Positions 7,693 through 16,977 of a stretch of 64,000 bases of DNA are shown here, piece after piece; position 1 is the first letter of the stretch; each line of letters starts with the position of its first letter. Both the position numbers and the translations under genes were made by a program. The notes below the pieces were generated by a model, which was given only the letters and a program-made list of their open reading frames with translations, was not told the DNA's origin and did not search any database. Location: contig NZ_CP157456.1 of the NCBI RefSeq assembly GCF_041549525.1, forward strand, positions 1,798,001-1,862,000, given 5' to 3'. This DNA comes from Paenarthrobacter aurescens (lineage in GTDB: Bacteria > Actinomycetota > Actinomycetes > Actinomycetales > Micrococcaceae).

Positions 7693-8775
7693 ATGGAACT
7701 GTTGCCAACCATCTGGTTCGTAGCCATCGCAGTGTTGTGGACCGGGTATCTCTTCCTTGAGGGTTTTGACCTAGGTGTGGGCATGCTCATGAAGATGTTC
7801 GCCCGCAACAACACGGACCGCCGTGTGCTGCTGAACACCATCGGCCCGGTATGGGACGGCAATGAAGTGTGGCTTCTCACCGCAGCCGGTGCCACCTTCG
7901 CTGCCTTTCCCCTCTGGTACGCCTCGCTGTTCTCCACCCTCTACCTGCCGCTTCTAGCGGTCCTGGCTGCTCTGATCTTCCGGGCTGTCGCCTTCGAATA
8001 CCGCGGCAAGGTGGATTCCGAACGTTGGCGCAACCGCTGGGACTGGGCGATCGCCGTCGGGTCCTTCGTGGCCGCCTTCGGCATCGGCGCAGCACTGGCC
8101 CTGACCACTACTGGCCTGCCCTTGAACGGGAACGGAGACCGCGTGGGCGGTCCCATGGCATGGTTCAGCGGTTACGCACTCCTGGGCGGTTTCGGGGTGG
8201 TGGCGTTCGCGCTGGTCCACGCCCTGGCATTCCTGGCCCTCAAAACCGACGGCGACGTCCGGTACCGGGCCCGCCGTTGGTTTGTCCGGCTGGTGCCGTT
8301 CGCGGTGTTGCCGATGTTCGGCTGGATGGTCTCCGTCCAGTTCCTGAGCGGCAAGCCCTGGACCTGGGCGTTGGTAGCGGCTGCCGTGATCGCCGTCGTC
8401 CTGGCCTGGCGGCTTGCCCGGGCGGGATCCGAAGGGCGCGCTTTCAGTGCCCTCGGCGCCTTCATTCTTTGCGCCACAGCCTCCATCTTTGGAGCAGCGT
8501 TCCCCGTGGTCATCCCGTCCACGCTTGACCCTGCCTTCAACCTGACCATTTCCAATGCCTCCTCCTCGGACTACACGCTGGGGCTCATGAGCATCGTGGC
8601 CGCCGTTGGACTGCCACTGGTGATCGCTTACCAGTCATGGACATACTGGGTATTCCGGCGGCGGGTCAGCGCAGCCCACATCCCCGAAGCCCACGGATTC
8701 CTGCCCGCCATTGCCGGCAAGGTGATGAATCCCAAGGACAACACCCCGGCCACCTCAACCCCACCCGGAGACTAG
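7693..8775 (+). CDS. cydB: Cytochrome bd oxidase subunit II
   Basis: Structural partner of CydA. The family opening MELLPTIWFVAIAVLWTGYL and the motif FLEGFDLGVGM are present, followed by GPVWDGNEVWLL and eight hydrophobic helices. I choose the ATG at 7693 because AAGGGG is about 8 bases upstream and homologues start MELLPTIW; an ATG two codons earlier at 7687 is possible but too close to the ribosome site. About 360 residues, the usual length. It follows cydA by 18 bases and precedes cydDC by 7, so one operon. Confidence 0.95.
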   Translation: MELLPTIWFVAIAVLWTGYLFLEGFDLGVGMLMKMFARNNTDRRVLLNTIGPVWDGNEVWLLTAAGATFAAFPLWYASLFSTLYLPLLAVLAALIFRAVAFEYRGKVDSERWRNRWDWAIAVGSFVAAFGIGAALALTTTGLPLNGNGDRVGGPMAWFSGYALLGGFGVVAFALVHALAFLALKTDGDVRYRARRWFVRLVPFAVLPMFGWMVSVQFLSGKPWTWALVAAAVIAVVLAWRLARAGSEGRAFSALGAFILCATASIFGAAFPVVIPSTLDPAFNLTISNASSSDYTLGLMSIVAAVGLPLVIAYQSWTYWVFRRRVSAAHIPEAHGFLPAIAGKVMNPKDNTPATSTPPGD

Positions 8776-8782
8776 TCGCCCC

Positions 8783-11700
8783 ATGAAACCCGTGTTCCCT
8801 TCCGGCCCGGCAACCCGATCAGCACTCTACGCAATCGGCCTCATGTCCGCCCTCAAGGCGCTGTCCTTGGTGCTCATGGCGCAAGCTGTAGCGGCGATGC
8901 TGGCAGGGCTCGCCTCCGGATCAGGGGACTGGAACAGCAGCCTGCTTTGGGGTGCAGCCGGAGCGGTCCTGAGGTCACTGACGGTGTGGGGCCAGGGAAT
9001 TGCTTCAAGGCGGGCGGCCCTTGGTGTCAAGGAAGAACTGCGGGCGCGGTTGCTGCGGCGCTCGCTGTCCGACGCCGGTTCGGCGCCGGTTACGGGCATG
9101 AACGACGGCGGTCTGGCGATCCTCGCCACAAGGGGCCTGGACGCGCTGGACGACTACTACACCCAGTACCTTCCGGCGATCGTGAACTGCGCAACGGTCC
9201 CATTGCTGATCGGAGCGCGGATCCTCTTTGCCGACTGGGTAAGTGCCGTGGTGATCGTCCTGACCGTTCCCTTGGTACCGCTGTTCATGGTTTTGATCGG
9301 CAGGCACACCGAAGACACCGTCCGGGAGGCCCAGGGCACGCTCCGGAAACTCTCCGGCCACATCCTTGAGCTCGCAAAGGGGCTTCCCGTCCTGGTGGGC
9401 CTTGGCCGTGCCACCGAACAACGCGCAGCGCTGGAAGAGATTTCCGAGCAATACCGCAGCCGCACCATGGGAACCTTGCGCACAGCGTTCCTCTCCGCGC
9501 TTGCCCTGGAACTGATCGCAACCATCTCAGTGGCCGTGGTGGCAGTGTTCATCGGTGTCCGGTTGGTGCATGGCGACATGGCCCTTGAAGCCGGACTCCT
9601 GGCACTGATTCTGGCCCCGGATTGCTACCTTCCGCTCCGGGAACTCGGTACCGCCCACCATGCCAGTGACGACGGCAGGGCCGCCCTCGAAACCACCAAC
9701 GCGGTATTGGATACACCCGCACACCGGCGATTGCAAGAGGCCGCTGCATCCGGAGAGGACCATGCATCCGGAACATCGGCACCGCCTGCCGTGGTGGTGA
9801 GCGGGCTGACGGTGACTTACCAGCAAAGGTCCGCACCCGCCGTCGGGCCCCTTGGCTTCACCGCCGCGCCCGGGCGCGTCACCGCCCTGGACGGCCCCAG
9901 CGGCGCAGGGAAAAGCACGGTGCTCAGAGTCCTCGCCGGACTGATAGGGCAAGGACCGGCAGCCACTGTCTCAGGGACCATCGCCGGCGCAGCGCCGGGA
10001 ACAGTCGCATGGGTTCCCCAACACCCGGTCATGGCCAGCGACACTGTGCAGCAAGAGATCGAACTGTATCTGCACGGATACCAAGGGAACATGGCCGAGG
10101 CTGTCACTTCCATCCTGAGAAAGGCATCCGCAGAACACCTGGCCGCCGGAAATCCCGCAGAACTGAGCCCCGGGGAACTACGGAGAGTTGCACTTGCCCG
10201 GGGGCTGGCCCGTGTTCGAGCCGGCGCCACCGTCCTGCTGCTCGATGAACCCACCGCCCACTTGGACCAGTATTCGGCAAGCGTGGTTCGGCGGGCCATG
10301 GAGTCCCTTCGTGGCAACGTCACTGTGATTCTGGTGGCCCACGACGCCGCCACCCGTGCCCTGGCCGACCATGTAGTGCCCGTGGGAAACCACGCCCACT
10401 CGGCCCCCGTCGCGGCCGGAGCGGGCACTCCCATCGCGGGCACTCCCATCGCGGGCACTCCCACCACGGGCACGGCGTCAACAGCGGCCCCTGCGGCTAA
10501 GACGAAAGGCGCCACAGCACCGGGCGCATCTTCATCGGCTCCCATCACCGCAAGCATGTACAGGCTCCTGCTGGCCTTGAAACCCGTCCGCTGGAAGTTC
10601 GCCGCGGCCGGCGCAGTAGCCGTCCTGGCCGCCCTCTTTGCCGTTGCGTTGTCAGGCCTGTCCGGATGGCTCATCATCCGGGCCAGCGAACAGCCCCCCA
10701 TTCTTTACCTGCTCGGAGCGATCGTCGGAGTGAGATTCTTCGGCATCGGACGGGCGGTGCTGCGCTACTGCGAGCGGCTCCTGACCCACGATGCCGTCTT
10801 CGCTGCCATGACCCGCCTCCGCGGTGCGCTCTGGGCCTCCCTAAGCCGCAGGGCACTGTCCCTCCGGCGCCTCCTGAACGGCGGCAACGTGTTGGGCTCC
10901 ATCGTGGATGATGTAGACACTCTCCGCGATCTCCTGCCCCGCGTTGTCCTTCCGCCTGTGACTGCCCTGGGAGTCGGTGCTGCAGCAATCCTGGCCACAT
11001 CCATCGTCCTGCCCCAGGCACTGCCGGCCGTAGTGGCGGCCACCGTTGCGGGGCTGCTCATTGCACCCACGTTGGCCATCCTGGCTGACAGAAACGCGGC
11101 CCTCGCCGAACAACAGATGCGCTCAGTGGTCTTGCGGGCAGTTGCCGCTGCCCTCGATGCCCGCGAAGAACTGAGCGCCAACGGTGTTGGAAAACCGGTC
11201 CTTGATGCCCTCCGCGCCAAGGACCGCAGCGCCACCCTCTCAGCGCAGCGCTCGGCATGGGCCGAAGGACTCGGCCAGGCCGTGATTGTCCTCGCTTGCT
11301 CGGCGGCCGCGTTGTGGGCGGGCGCCCTCAGCGCCCCCGCCGTGCTCAACGGCACTGTTGCACCGGAACTGGCGGCCGTCATTGTCCTCATGCACCTGGC
11401 CTTGGTGGAAGCCTTCGGTGGCATGGTGTCCGGCGTCCGCCAAGCCCCGGCGCTCGCAGCCGTGCTGGGACGGGTGGCAGCGTCCGGGGCGCTGGACACT
11501 GACGGTTTGACGGATCACGACGGCGGCACCCGGCAATGGCCGGAACGTCCCGGTCAGGCGGGACTGGAGTTGAAGGACGCAGCGGCATCCTGGCCCGGTG
11601 GCCCAACGGTCTTTTCCGGTGTGAATGCCGTTGCCGCGCCAGGCCGCTGGCTTGCCGTAACCGGTCCCTCCGGTGCCGGGAAGTCCACGCTTCTGTCCGT

Positions 11701-12196
11701 GTTGCTGGGGTTCCTGCCGTTGGACCACGGAAGCGTGAAACTCTCCGGCTCTGCCGCATGGTGCCCCCAGGAGGCGCACCTGTTCGATTCCACGGTCCGC
11801 GGCAACCTCCTGCTGAGCCGCCCTGCTGAGTCGAAGCCCAGCGAAGCAGAGATGCGCAAGGCCTTGGCCGACGTCGGGCTTGATGCGGTGGTGGAAGCGT
11901 TGCCCGATGGCCTGGACGCCAGAATCGGACCCGGCGGTTCCTTCCTTAGTGGCGGTGAACGCCAGCGTCTGGCCATGGCCAGGACACTCCTGACCGGAGC
12001 GTCCGTGCTGCTCCTGGACGAACCCACAGCGCATCTGGACGCCGGCGCGGCCCGGGAAATGATGGACATCCTGCGCACGGGACTCCGGGATGTCACCGTT
12101 GTCCTGGTGACCCACAACCCGGAGGACATTGATCCCTCCGATGCGCGGTTGGAGTTCACTTCCGCGCAGGTTGCCCCAGCGCAACTTGCCAGGTGA
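8783..12196 (+). CDS. cydD: Fused CydDC heterodimeric ABC exporter, 1137 aa
   Basis: One polypeptide holding both halves of the CydDC exporter, which moves thiols (cysteine, glutathione) or haem across the membrane and is required to assemble cytochrome bd. Half 1 has six membrane helices, then Walker A GPSGAGKS near residue 371, signature LSPGE and Walker B LLLDEPTAHLD. Half 2 starts near residue 590 with six more helices, Walker A GPSGAGKS near residue 961, signature LSGGERQRLAMAR and a second LLLDEPTAHLD. In E. coli the halves are separate genes; fusion is common in actinobacteria. The linker is Ala/Pro/Thr-rich and contains a 15-bp tandem repeat. Confidence 0.95.
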   Translation: MKPVFPSGPATRSALYAIGLMSALKALSLVLMAQAVAAMLAGLASGSGDWNSSLLWGAAGAVLRSLTVWGQGIASRRAALGVKEELRARLLRRSLSDAGSAPVTGMNDGGLAILATRGLDALDDYYTQYLPAIVNCATVPLLIGARILFADWVSAVVIVLTVPLVPLFMVLIGRHTEDTVREAQGTLRKLSGHILELAKGLPVLVGLGRATEQRAALEEISEQYRSRTMGTLRTAFLSALALELIATISVAVVAVFIGVRLVHGDMALEAGLLALILAPDCYLPLRELGTAHHASDDGRAALETTNAVLDTPAHRRLQEAAASGEDHASGTSAPPAVVVSGLTVTYQQRSAPAVGPLGFTAAPGRVTALDGPSGAGKSTVLRVLAGLIGQGPAATVSGTIAGAAPGTVAWVPQHPVMASDTVQQEIELYLHGYQGNMAEAVTSILRKASAEHLAAGNPAELSPGELRRVALARGLARVRAGATVLLLDEPTAHLDQYSASVVRRAMESLRGNVTVILVAHDAATRALADHVVPVGNHAHSAPVAAGAGTPIAGTPIAGTPTTGTASTAAPAAKTKGATAPGASSSAPITASMYRLLLALKPVRWKFAAAGAVAVLAALFAVALSGLSGWLIIRASEQPPILYLLGAIVGVRFFGIGRAVLRYCERLLTHDAVFAAMTRLRGALWASLSRRALSLRRLLNGGNVLGSIVDDVDTLRDLLPRVVLPPVTALGVGAAAILATSIVLPQALPAVVAATVAGLLIAPTLAILADRNAALAEQQMRSVVLRAVAAALDAREELSANGVGKPVLDALRAKDRSATLSAQRSAWAEGLGQAVIVLACSAAALWAGALSAPAVLNGTVAPELAAVIVLMHLALVEAFGGMVSGVRQAPALAAVLGRVAASGALDTDGLTDHDGGTRQWPERPGQAGLELKDAAASWPGGPTVFSGVNAVAAPGRWLAVTGPSGAGKSTLLSVLLGFLPLDHGSVKLSGSAAWCPQEAHLFDSTVRGNLLLSRPAESKPSEAEMRKALADVGLDAVVEALPDGLDARIGPGGSFLSGGERQRLAMARTLLTGASVLLLDEPTAHLDAGAAREMMDILRTGLRDVTVVLVTHNPEDIDPSDARLEFTSAQVAPAQLAR
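10421..10465 (+). repeat. 15-bp tandem repeat in the CydDC linker
   Basis: GCGGGCACTCCCATC occurs at 10421-10435 and 10436-10450, with a third copy at 10451-10465 differing at one base. It encodes AGTPI-AGTPI-AGTPT in the disordered link between the two transporter halves. Being in frame and a multiple of three, copy-number slippage would only alter linker length. Confidence 0.85.
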
Positions 12197-12240
12197 ATCG
12201 GATGGGCGCGGCGGAACTGGTGGGCAGGCCTACTCCTCAG

Positions 12241-12246
12241 TAGCCT
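12241..12246 (+). promoter_or_regulatory. -10 box TAGCCT of a probable leaderless promoter
   Basis: TAGCCT ends 6 bases before the ATG of the double-GNAT gene, so transcription should start at or next to the A of ATG. No Shine-Dalgarno is visible. No clear -35. Confidence 0.5.
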
Positions 12247-12252
12247 GTTGGC

Positions 12253-13257
12253 ATGCCATTCGAACCCGCGAACCTGCCTGATGCCACTGCCACCGGCCTG
12301 AGCTGGCGGCCAGCCACCATGGAGGACCTGGAGAATTGGGCGGGCCTCATTGCCCGGACGGCTGCGGCCGAACATCCCGTTTGGTACGAGAAGCGCGGCG
12401 ACCTCGTCCACATCCTGGAGTCCGTCAAGAACCCGGCGGAAACCAGCACCCTGTTGGGCTTGGATTCCGATGGCGTGGCCCGCGCCTATGGACGCATCGC
12501 CAAGAACCCGGACGGTGACAAAGCCACTGGTACGGCATGTGTTGACCCGGCCTGGCAGCAACGTGGGATCGGCTCGGCAGTGCTGCTGTGGCAGGAGGGG
12601 CAGGTGCGCACCCGCTTCCAGGCCGATCAAGCAGCCGGCCACACCACCGCGCCGCCCCGCCTCCGGATCCAGACCGAGGAGCAGCACGAACACCAGGCAA
12701 CATTGCTGATGGGCCACGGTTATGGTGCTGTGCGCTGGTTCAACGAAATGCACCGGTCACTTTCCACGGATCTGCCGCACGTGCCCCTGGGGGAGGGCCT
12801 TGAGCTCAGGACGCTGGATCAAATATTTTTTGAACCCGTGCGCCAAGCCCACAATGATGCGTTCAGGGATCATTGGGGAAGCGAGCCACGGGATGAGGAA
12901 TCCTGGCGCTTCACCATTGAGGAACCCACTGCCCGGCACGATCTCAGCGCCGTGGTGATCGATTCCGCCACGGGGGAGGTGGCCGGGTACCAGCTGACCA
13001 GCTTCGATCCCGACTCCGCCAGGGACCGCGGTTACAAGGAGGGATACACCGAACTCCTTGGTGTGCGGCGCGCTTATCGTGGCAGGGGCATAGCCCAGGC
13101 CCTGCTCTCCGACGCCATGAACCGCTACGCCTCCGCCGGGATGGAGGTGGCCTCACTGGACGTGGACTCAGCCAACCCCACCGGCGCGCTGGAACTCTAC
13201 CTCGGCATGGGTTATGAACCCGTGAACCGCAGTATGACGTGGGAGAAAATGCTCTAG
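12253..13257 (+). CDS. Tandem GNAT-domain N-acetyltransferase, 334 aa
   Basis: Two GNAT folds in tandem. The N-terminal one spans about residues 15-160 with the acetyl-CoA loop region DPAWQQRGIGSAVLL. The C-terminal one spans about 170-334 with VRRAYRGRGIAQALL, a clean R/Q-x-x-G-x-G/A pyrophosphate loop, and a typical C-terminal ALELYLGMGYEP. This layout resembles MshD (mycothiol synthase) and related two-domain acetyltransferases, but the sequence does not let me assign the substrate. ATG follows a TAGCCT box by 6 bases, suggesting a leaderless transcript. Confidence 0.85.
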   Translation: MPFEPANLPDATATGLSWRPATMEDLENWAGLIARTAAAEHPVWYEKRGDLVHILESVKNPAETSTLLGLDSDGVARAYGRIAKNPDGDKATGTACVDPAWQQRGIGSAVLLWQEGQVRTRFQADQAAGHTTAPPRLRIQTEEQHEHQATLLMGHGYGAVRWFNEMHRSLSTDLPHVPLGEGLELRTLDQIFFEPVRQAHNDAFRDHWGSEPRDEESWRFTIEEPTARHDLSAVVIDSATGEVAGYQLTSFDPDSARDRGYKEGYTELLGVRRAYRGRGIAQALLSDAMNRYASAGMEVASLDVDSANPTGALELYLGMGYEPVNRSMTWEKML

Positions 13258-13261
13258 TTCC

Positions 13262-13780
13262 CTAGCCGTCCACATCATGAAGATGGTGAACAACATCGTG
13301 GAGGAAGTACTGGGAGAACGTCAGCACGGTAAATGAGGATCCGTTGCTTCGCGTTCCGGTGCGCTGCCAGTCATCCTCGGTGACCCGTGCGAAGGACTCG
13401 GCAATTTCCTTGCCCTCGGCCTCGAGTTCATCGGCCACAGTCCGCGGATCAGCGGAACCATACTCGCCGTCGATCGCCGCCTGGTCCTGGTCCCAGTTGG
13501 CGAATCGGGCGTCGTCCTCCGTGAGCATCAGGTTCAGCCGCTGGTCGAACAGGCTGAAGACATCGCGGACATGGCACGCATACTCGAGGTTGGACCAGGT
13601 GTGGTCATTGGGACGTGTGGCCACGTCCTCCCGCCGCAGTACCGCCCGCCACCGCGGGAGCATGTTCAGGACGGTGCCCGGCACCGTGGAAGGTGTCACC
13701 GTGGCGGGGTCGAAACCGCACTCGGGGCAGGGCTTGGAGAGCACCCAGGTCCAGTCTTTTTCATCAGGGATGATCGGCAT
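13262..13780 (-). CDS. DinB-like / mycothiol-dependent-type metalloprotein, 172 aa
   Basis: Four-helix DinB-superfamily protein: SNLEYACHVRDVFSLFDQRL supplies one His on a central helix and the C-terminal FLHDVVHHLHDV supplies further His residues, in the pattern of the DinB metal site. The family includes mycothiol-dependent maleylpyruvate isomerases and S-transferases, a fitting role in a mycothiol-making actinobacterium, but the exact reaction is unknown. N-terminal CPECGF is an extra Cys pair. It is convergent with the GNAT gene, with stop codons 4 bases apart. Confidence 0.8.
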   Translation of the reverse strand: MPIIPDEKDWTWVLSKPCPECGFDPATVTPSTVPGTVLNMLPRWRAVLRREDVATRPNDHTWSNLEYACHVRDVFSLFDQRLNLMLTEDDARFANWDQDQAAIDGEYGSADPRTVADELEAEGKEIAESFARVTEDDWQRTGTRSNGSSFTVLTFSQYFLHDVVHHLHDVDG

Positions 13781-13932
13781 GCGGCCAGTCTAAGCTGATC
13801 AGCGCCAACCCCGGTGCATGGCAGTGAATATGTTGTTGCACGGGCAGGAAAATACGGTGTGGTTTTCGGATTACTTACGGGCTGTCCCCAGAGTAAAGTT
13901 CGTTCCGGGGGGAGAGCCGGAAAGAGAAAACA

Positions 13933-14316
13933 ATGCTCAAGGATCAGCAGGTTGGTGCCGTCCTACCGGCACAGGACATAGCCCGGGCACGCGCGTACTA
14001 CAGCGAAAAACTCGGACTGGAACCTGAAAATCCGGACGACGACGACAACCTTCAGTACAGGTGCGGCGATTCAACCGGATTCTTTATCTATCAGACGTCC
14101 AATGCAGGGACTGCCAAGAACACTCAGATGGGCTGGAACGTCAGCGATCTAAGGTCCACGGTTCAGGAACTGCGCGGCAAGGGAGTTCAGTTCGAAGATT
14201 ACGATCTCCCCGGCCTGAAGACAGAAGACGGCATTGCCACGATGCCTGACGGAAGTGCTGCGGCATGGTTCCTGGACAGCGAAGGAAACATCCTCAGCAT
14301 CAACCAAACCGGCTAA
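13933..14316 (+). CDS. VOC (glyoxalase/dioxygenase-fold) family protein, 127 aa
   Basis: Short vicinal-oxygen-chelate protein with the usual beta-alpha-beta-beta-beta repeats: VGAVLPAQDIARARAYYSEK opens the first module and the second ends DSEGNILSINQ. In classic glyoxalases the metal ligands are His/Glu; here the ligand-position His residues are not evident, so a binding rather than catalytic role is possible. Start ATG with GGAAAGAG upstream. Single gene with a hairpin after it. Confidence 0.85.
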   Translation: MLKDQQVGAVLPAQDIARARAYYSEKLGLEPENPDDDDNLQYRCGDSTGFFIYQTSNAGTAKNTQMGWNVSDLRSTVQELRGKGVQFEDYDLPGLKTEDGIATMPDGSAAAWFLDSEGNILSINQTG

Positions 14317-14347
14317 CCCGCGCTTTGGCCTGATGGCCACGGCAGCA

Positions 14348-14380
14348 CAAAGGCCGGAGGTCTGCAGCCCCCGGCCTTTG
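14348..14380. terminator. Hairpin between convergent VOC and parC genes
   Basis: CAAAGGCCGG at 14348-14357 pairs perfectly with CCGGCCTTTG at 14371-14380 around a 13-base loop. It sits between two convergent genes, so it likely serves both directions. There is no long T run. Confidence 0.6.
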
Positions 14381-14405
14381 CCATGCCAGCCGAACCACTG
14401 TGCGA

Positions 14406-16922
14406 CTATTCTGCCGCTTCAGCCCAGGCCATGCTCGGGCCGATCGCTTCCACGGGCTGGGACAGCGGAACACCGGAACCATCCCTGCGGCCGTGTTCGT
14501 GCGGGAGTGCACGTGCTACGCCGGCCGCTGAGGACGCCTTCGCAGGACCGTGCCCGGCCCACGCCAGGAGCAGGGTATCCTCGCCCTTGAGGAATCGGTG
14601 AACCCGCACGCCGCCGGTGGCCCGGCCCTTCGCGGGGTACTCCTCAAAAGCGGTTACCTTTGCAGTCCCCGGTGCCGTCCCGGGCAGCGCGCCGTTGGTG
14701 CCGGCGATGGTCACCACGACGGCGGCGGGATCGTCCGCGCGAACAGTACCGAAGTGGATCACTTCGTCGCCGGCGCCCAGCTTGATTCCCGCCATGCCAC
14801 CGGCTGTCCGGCCTTGGGGGCGAACGTTTGAGGCACTGAAGCGAAGCAATTGTGCCTGGCGCGTCACGAACACCAGGTCTACGTTGTCCTCCTGTGCCGG
14901 TTCCACCGCAAGGACCGAGTCCTTGTCCTTGAGCGCGATGATCTCCCAGTCTTCCCGGTTGAGCGGATAATCCGGCTGCACACGCTTCACGACGCCCTGA
15001 ACTGTGCCGATTGCCAGGACGGCGTCCAAGGGCACGAACGCCACCAAGGTCTCGCCCTTGAGCAAGGTGATGAAGTCCTTGGCCGGGACACCACCGGCTA
15101 AATTGGGCAGACCGGAAACCGGCGGCAGAACCGGCATGTCCATGACTTGGAGGCGCAGCATGCGCCCTTGGGATGTGACCGCACCGATTTCTCCCCGGGC
15201 AGTGGTCTTCACCACGGACCGGAAGACATCATGCTTGGTCCGGGGGCCCGACTCGGCCAGAGGTTCCTGGTTGGAAGTCCTGGCAATCTGGCCCGAGACA
15301 CTGAGCAACGCCCAGCAGGGATCGTCCGGAATTTCCAAGGGAAGCGCCGCAGCTTTGCCCTTGGGCCCGGGAACGGAGGCTGCCAACGCTGCCGCAACGG
15401 TGGGGGAGACTGCTTCCGATTCCAGGAGCACTGTGCGCCGGGGAGTGCCGTATTTTTCGGCGACGACAGCCAACTCGCCGGAAACAAGATCGCGCAGCAA
15501 CACATCAGAGGCAAGAATTGCCTCCAGCGCTTCGATTTCGCGCCGCAGTTCGTCCTGTTCCTTTTCAAGTTCAAGGCGGGAGTACTTGGTCAACTGCCGC
15601 AGGCGCAGTTCCAGGATGTAGTTTGCCTGGATTTCGGTGAGGTCGTAGATGGACATGAGACGTTCACGCGCTGCCGAGGCTTCGTCGGAGGAACGAATGA
15701 TCTGGATGACTTCGTCGATGTCCACGATCGCGATCAGAAGGCCTTCCACCAGGTGGAGGCGGTCCTTCTTCTTGCCAAGGCGGAAGGACGTGCGGCGGCG
15801 CACCACGTTCAGGCGGTGCTCCACGTAGACCTGCAGCAGCTGGAGCAGGCCGAGCGTTTGTGGCTGGCCGTCCACCAGGGTGACGTTGTTGATGCCGAAG
15901 GAATCTTCCATGGGCGAGTAGCGGTAGAGCTGCTGGAGCACGGCGTTGGGATTGAAACCGTTTTTCAGCTCGATGACCAGGCGCAGGCCGTGATTACGGT
16001 CCGTGAGGTCAACGACGTCGCTGATGCCTGTCAGCTTCTTGGCGTTGACGGCATCCTTGATCTTCTCGATCACCTTTTCCGGACCCACCATATAAGGCAG
16101 TTCGGTGACCACCAGGCCGGTACGCCGGGCGGAGAGCTGTTCCACCTCAACCTTCGCCCGGGTCTTGAAGGATCCACGGCCCGTGGCGTAAGCATCACGG
16201 ATTCCGTCCAAGCCCACAATCCTGCCCCCGGTGGGGAGGTCGGGCCCTGGGATGAACCTCATGATCTCGTCCAGCGTTGCACCGGGGTTGGCGATCAGGT
16301 GGCGTGCGGCAGCAATGACTTCAACCAGGTTGTGCGGAGGCATGTTGGTGGCCATGCCCACAGCGATCCCGGTAGTGCCGTTGACCAGCAGATTGGGGAA
16401 TGCTGCGGGGAGGACATCGGGCTGCGTCAGCTGGTTGTCATAGTTGGGCACAAAGTCCACAACATCTTCGTCCAGATGGTCCGTCATGGTCAGCGCAGCG
16501 GCCGCCAACCGTGCCTCTGTGTAACGCGGTGCTGCCGGCCCGTCGTCGAGCGAACCGAAATTGCCGTGCCCATCAATCAGCGGCAGGCGGAGGGAAAAGT
16601 CCTGGGCCATGCGCACCATGGCGTCGTAGATCGCGGTGTCGCCATGCGGGTGGAGCTTGCCCATGACTTCACCCACCACGCGGGCGCTCTTGACGTGGCC
16701 GCGGTCCGGGCGCAGGCCCATGTCAGACATCATGTACAGGATGCGCCGTTGGACGGGCTTCAGACCGTCGCGGGCGTCCGGGAGCGCACGGGAATAGATC
16801 ACCGAGTAGGCGTACTCCAGAAAGGAGCCTTCCATCTCGGACGTGACGTCAATGTCCACGATGTTCTCGGTGAAATCGCCGAGCGGCTCGGCTGTGCGTG
16901 ATGATTTTTGGCTGCGGGCCAT
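14406..16922 (-). CDS. parC: DNA topoisomerase IV subunit A (ParC), 838 aa
   Basis: DNA cleavage subunit of topoisomerase IV. The winged-helix region has [20 protein letters not shown], then [20 protein letters not shown] (quinolone-determining region, Thr at the usual Ser/Thr position) and the catalytic tyrosine Tyr134 in [10 protein letters not shown] coiled-coil tower follows ([18 protein letters not shown]) and a beta-propeller C-terminal domain of about 330 residues. ATG with AAGGA about 11 bases upstream. The partner parE is at the start of the window. In actinobacteria this gene is often labelled gyrA-like; the parE neighbourhood supports parC. Confidence 0.93.
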   Translation of the reverse strand: MARSQKSSRTAEPLGDFTENIVDIDVTSEMEGSFLEYAYSVIYSRALPDARDGLKPVQRRILYMMSDMGLRPDRGHVKSARVVGEVMGKLHPHGDTAIYDAMVRMAQDFSLRLPLIDGHGNFGSLDDGPAAPRYTEARLAAAALTMTDHLDEDVVDFVPNYDNQLTQPDVLPAAFPNLLVNGTTGIAVGMATNMPPHNLVEVIAAARHLIANPGATLDEIMRFIPGPDLPTGGRIVGLDGIRDAYATGRGSFKTRAKVEVEQLSARRTGLVVTELPYMVGPEKVIEKIKDAVNAKKLTGISDVVDLTDRNHGLRLVIELKNGFNPNAVLQQLYRYSPMEDSFGINNVTLVDGQPQTLGLLQLLQVYVEHRLNVVRRRTSFRLGKKKDRLHLVEGLLIAIVDIDEVIQIIRSSDEASAARERLMSIYDLTEIQANYILELRLRQLTKYSRLELEKEQDELRREIEALEAILASDVLLRDLVSGELAVVAEKYGTPRRTVLLESEAVSPTVAAALAASVPGPKGKAAALPLEIPDDPCWALLSVSGQIARTSNQEPLAESGPRTKHDVFRSVVKTTARGEIGAVTSQGRMLRLQVMDMPVLPPVSGLPNLAGGVPAKDFITLLKGETLVAFVPLDAVLAIGTVQGVVKRVQPDYPLNREDWEIIALKDKDSVLAVEPAQEDNVDLVFVTRQAQLLRFSASNVRPQGRTAGGMAGIKLGAGDEVIHFGTVRADDPAAVVVTIAGTNGALPGTAPGTAKVTAFEEYPAKGRATGGVRVHRFLKGEDTLLLAWAGHGPAKASSAAGVARALPHEHGRRDGSGVPLSQPVEAIGPSMAWAEAAE

Positions 16923-16965
16923 GGGGTCGGTAAATCCTTGAAAGTTGTACTGCGGATGTTTTAGC

Positions 16966-16971
16966 TAGGCT
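16966..16971 (+). promoter_or_regulatory. -10 box TAGGCT of a probable leaderless promoter
   Basis: TAGGCT ends 6 bases before the ATG at 16978 of the GNAT/CoA-ligase gene. The 13 bases 16966-16978 also form a perfect palindrome (TAGGCT-A-AGCCTA) that runs into the A of the start codon, so a regulator could bind exactly at the transcription start. Confidence 0.5.
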
Positions 16972-16977
16972 AAGCCT

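Noticed and set aside
10421..10465. CRISPR-like repeat
   Set aside because: Repeats are 15 bp with no spacers and lie inside a coding frame.
15147..16901. 584-codon open frame on the plus strand, antisense to parC
   Set aside because: It mirrors parC in the high-GC antisense frame, has a His/Val-rich composition without any fold signature, and lacks a ribosome site. parC on the other strand has full family motifs.
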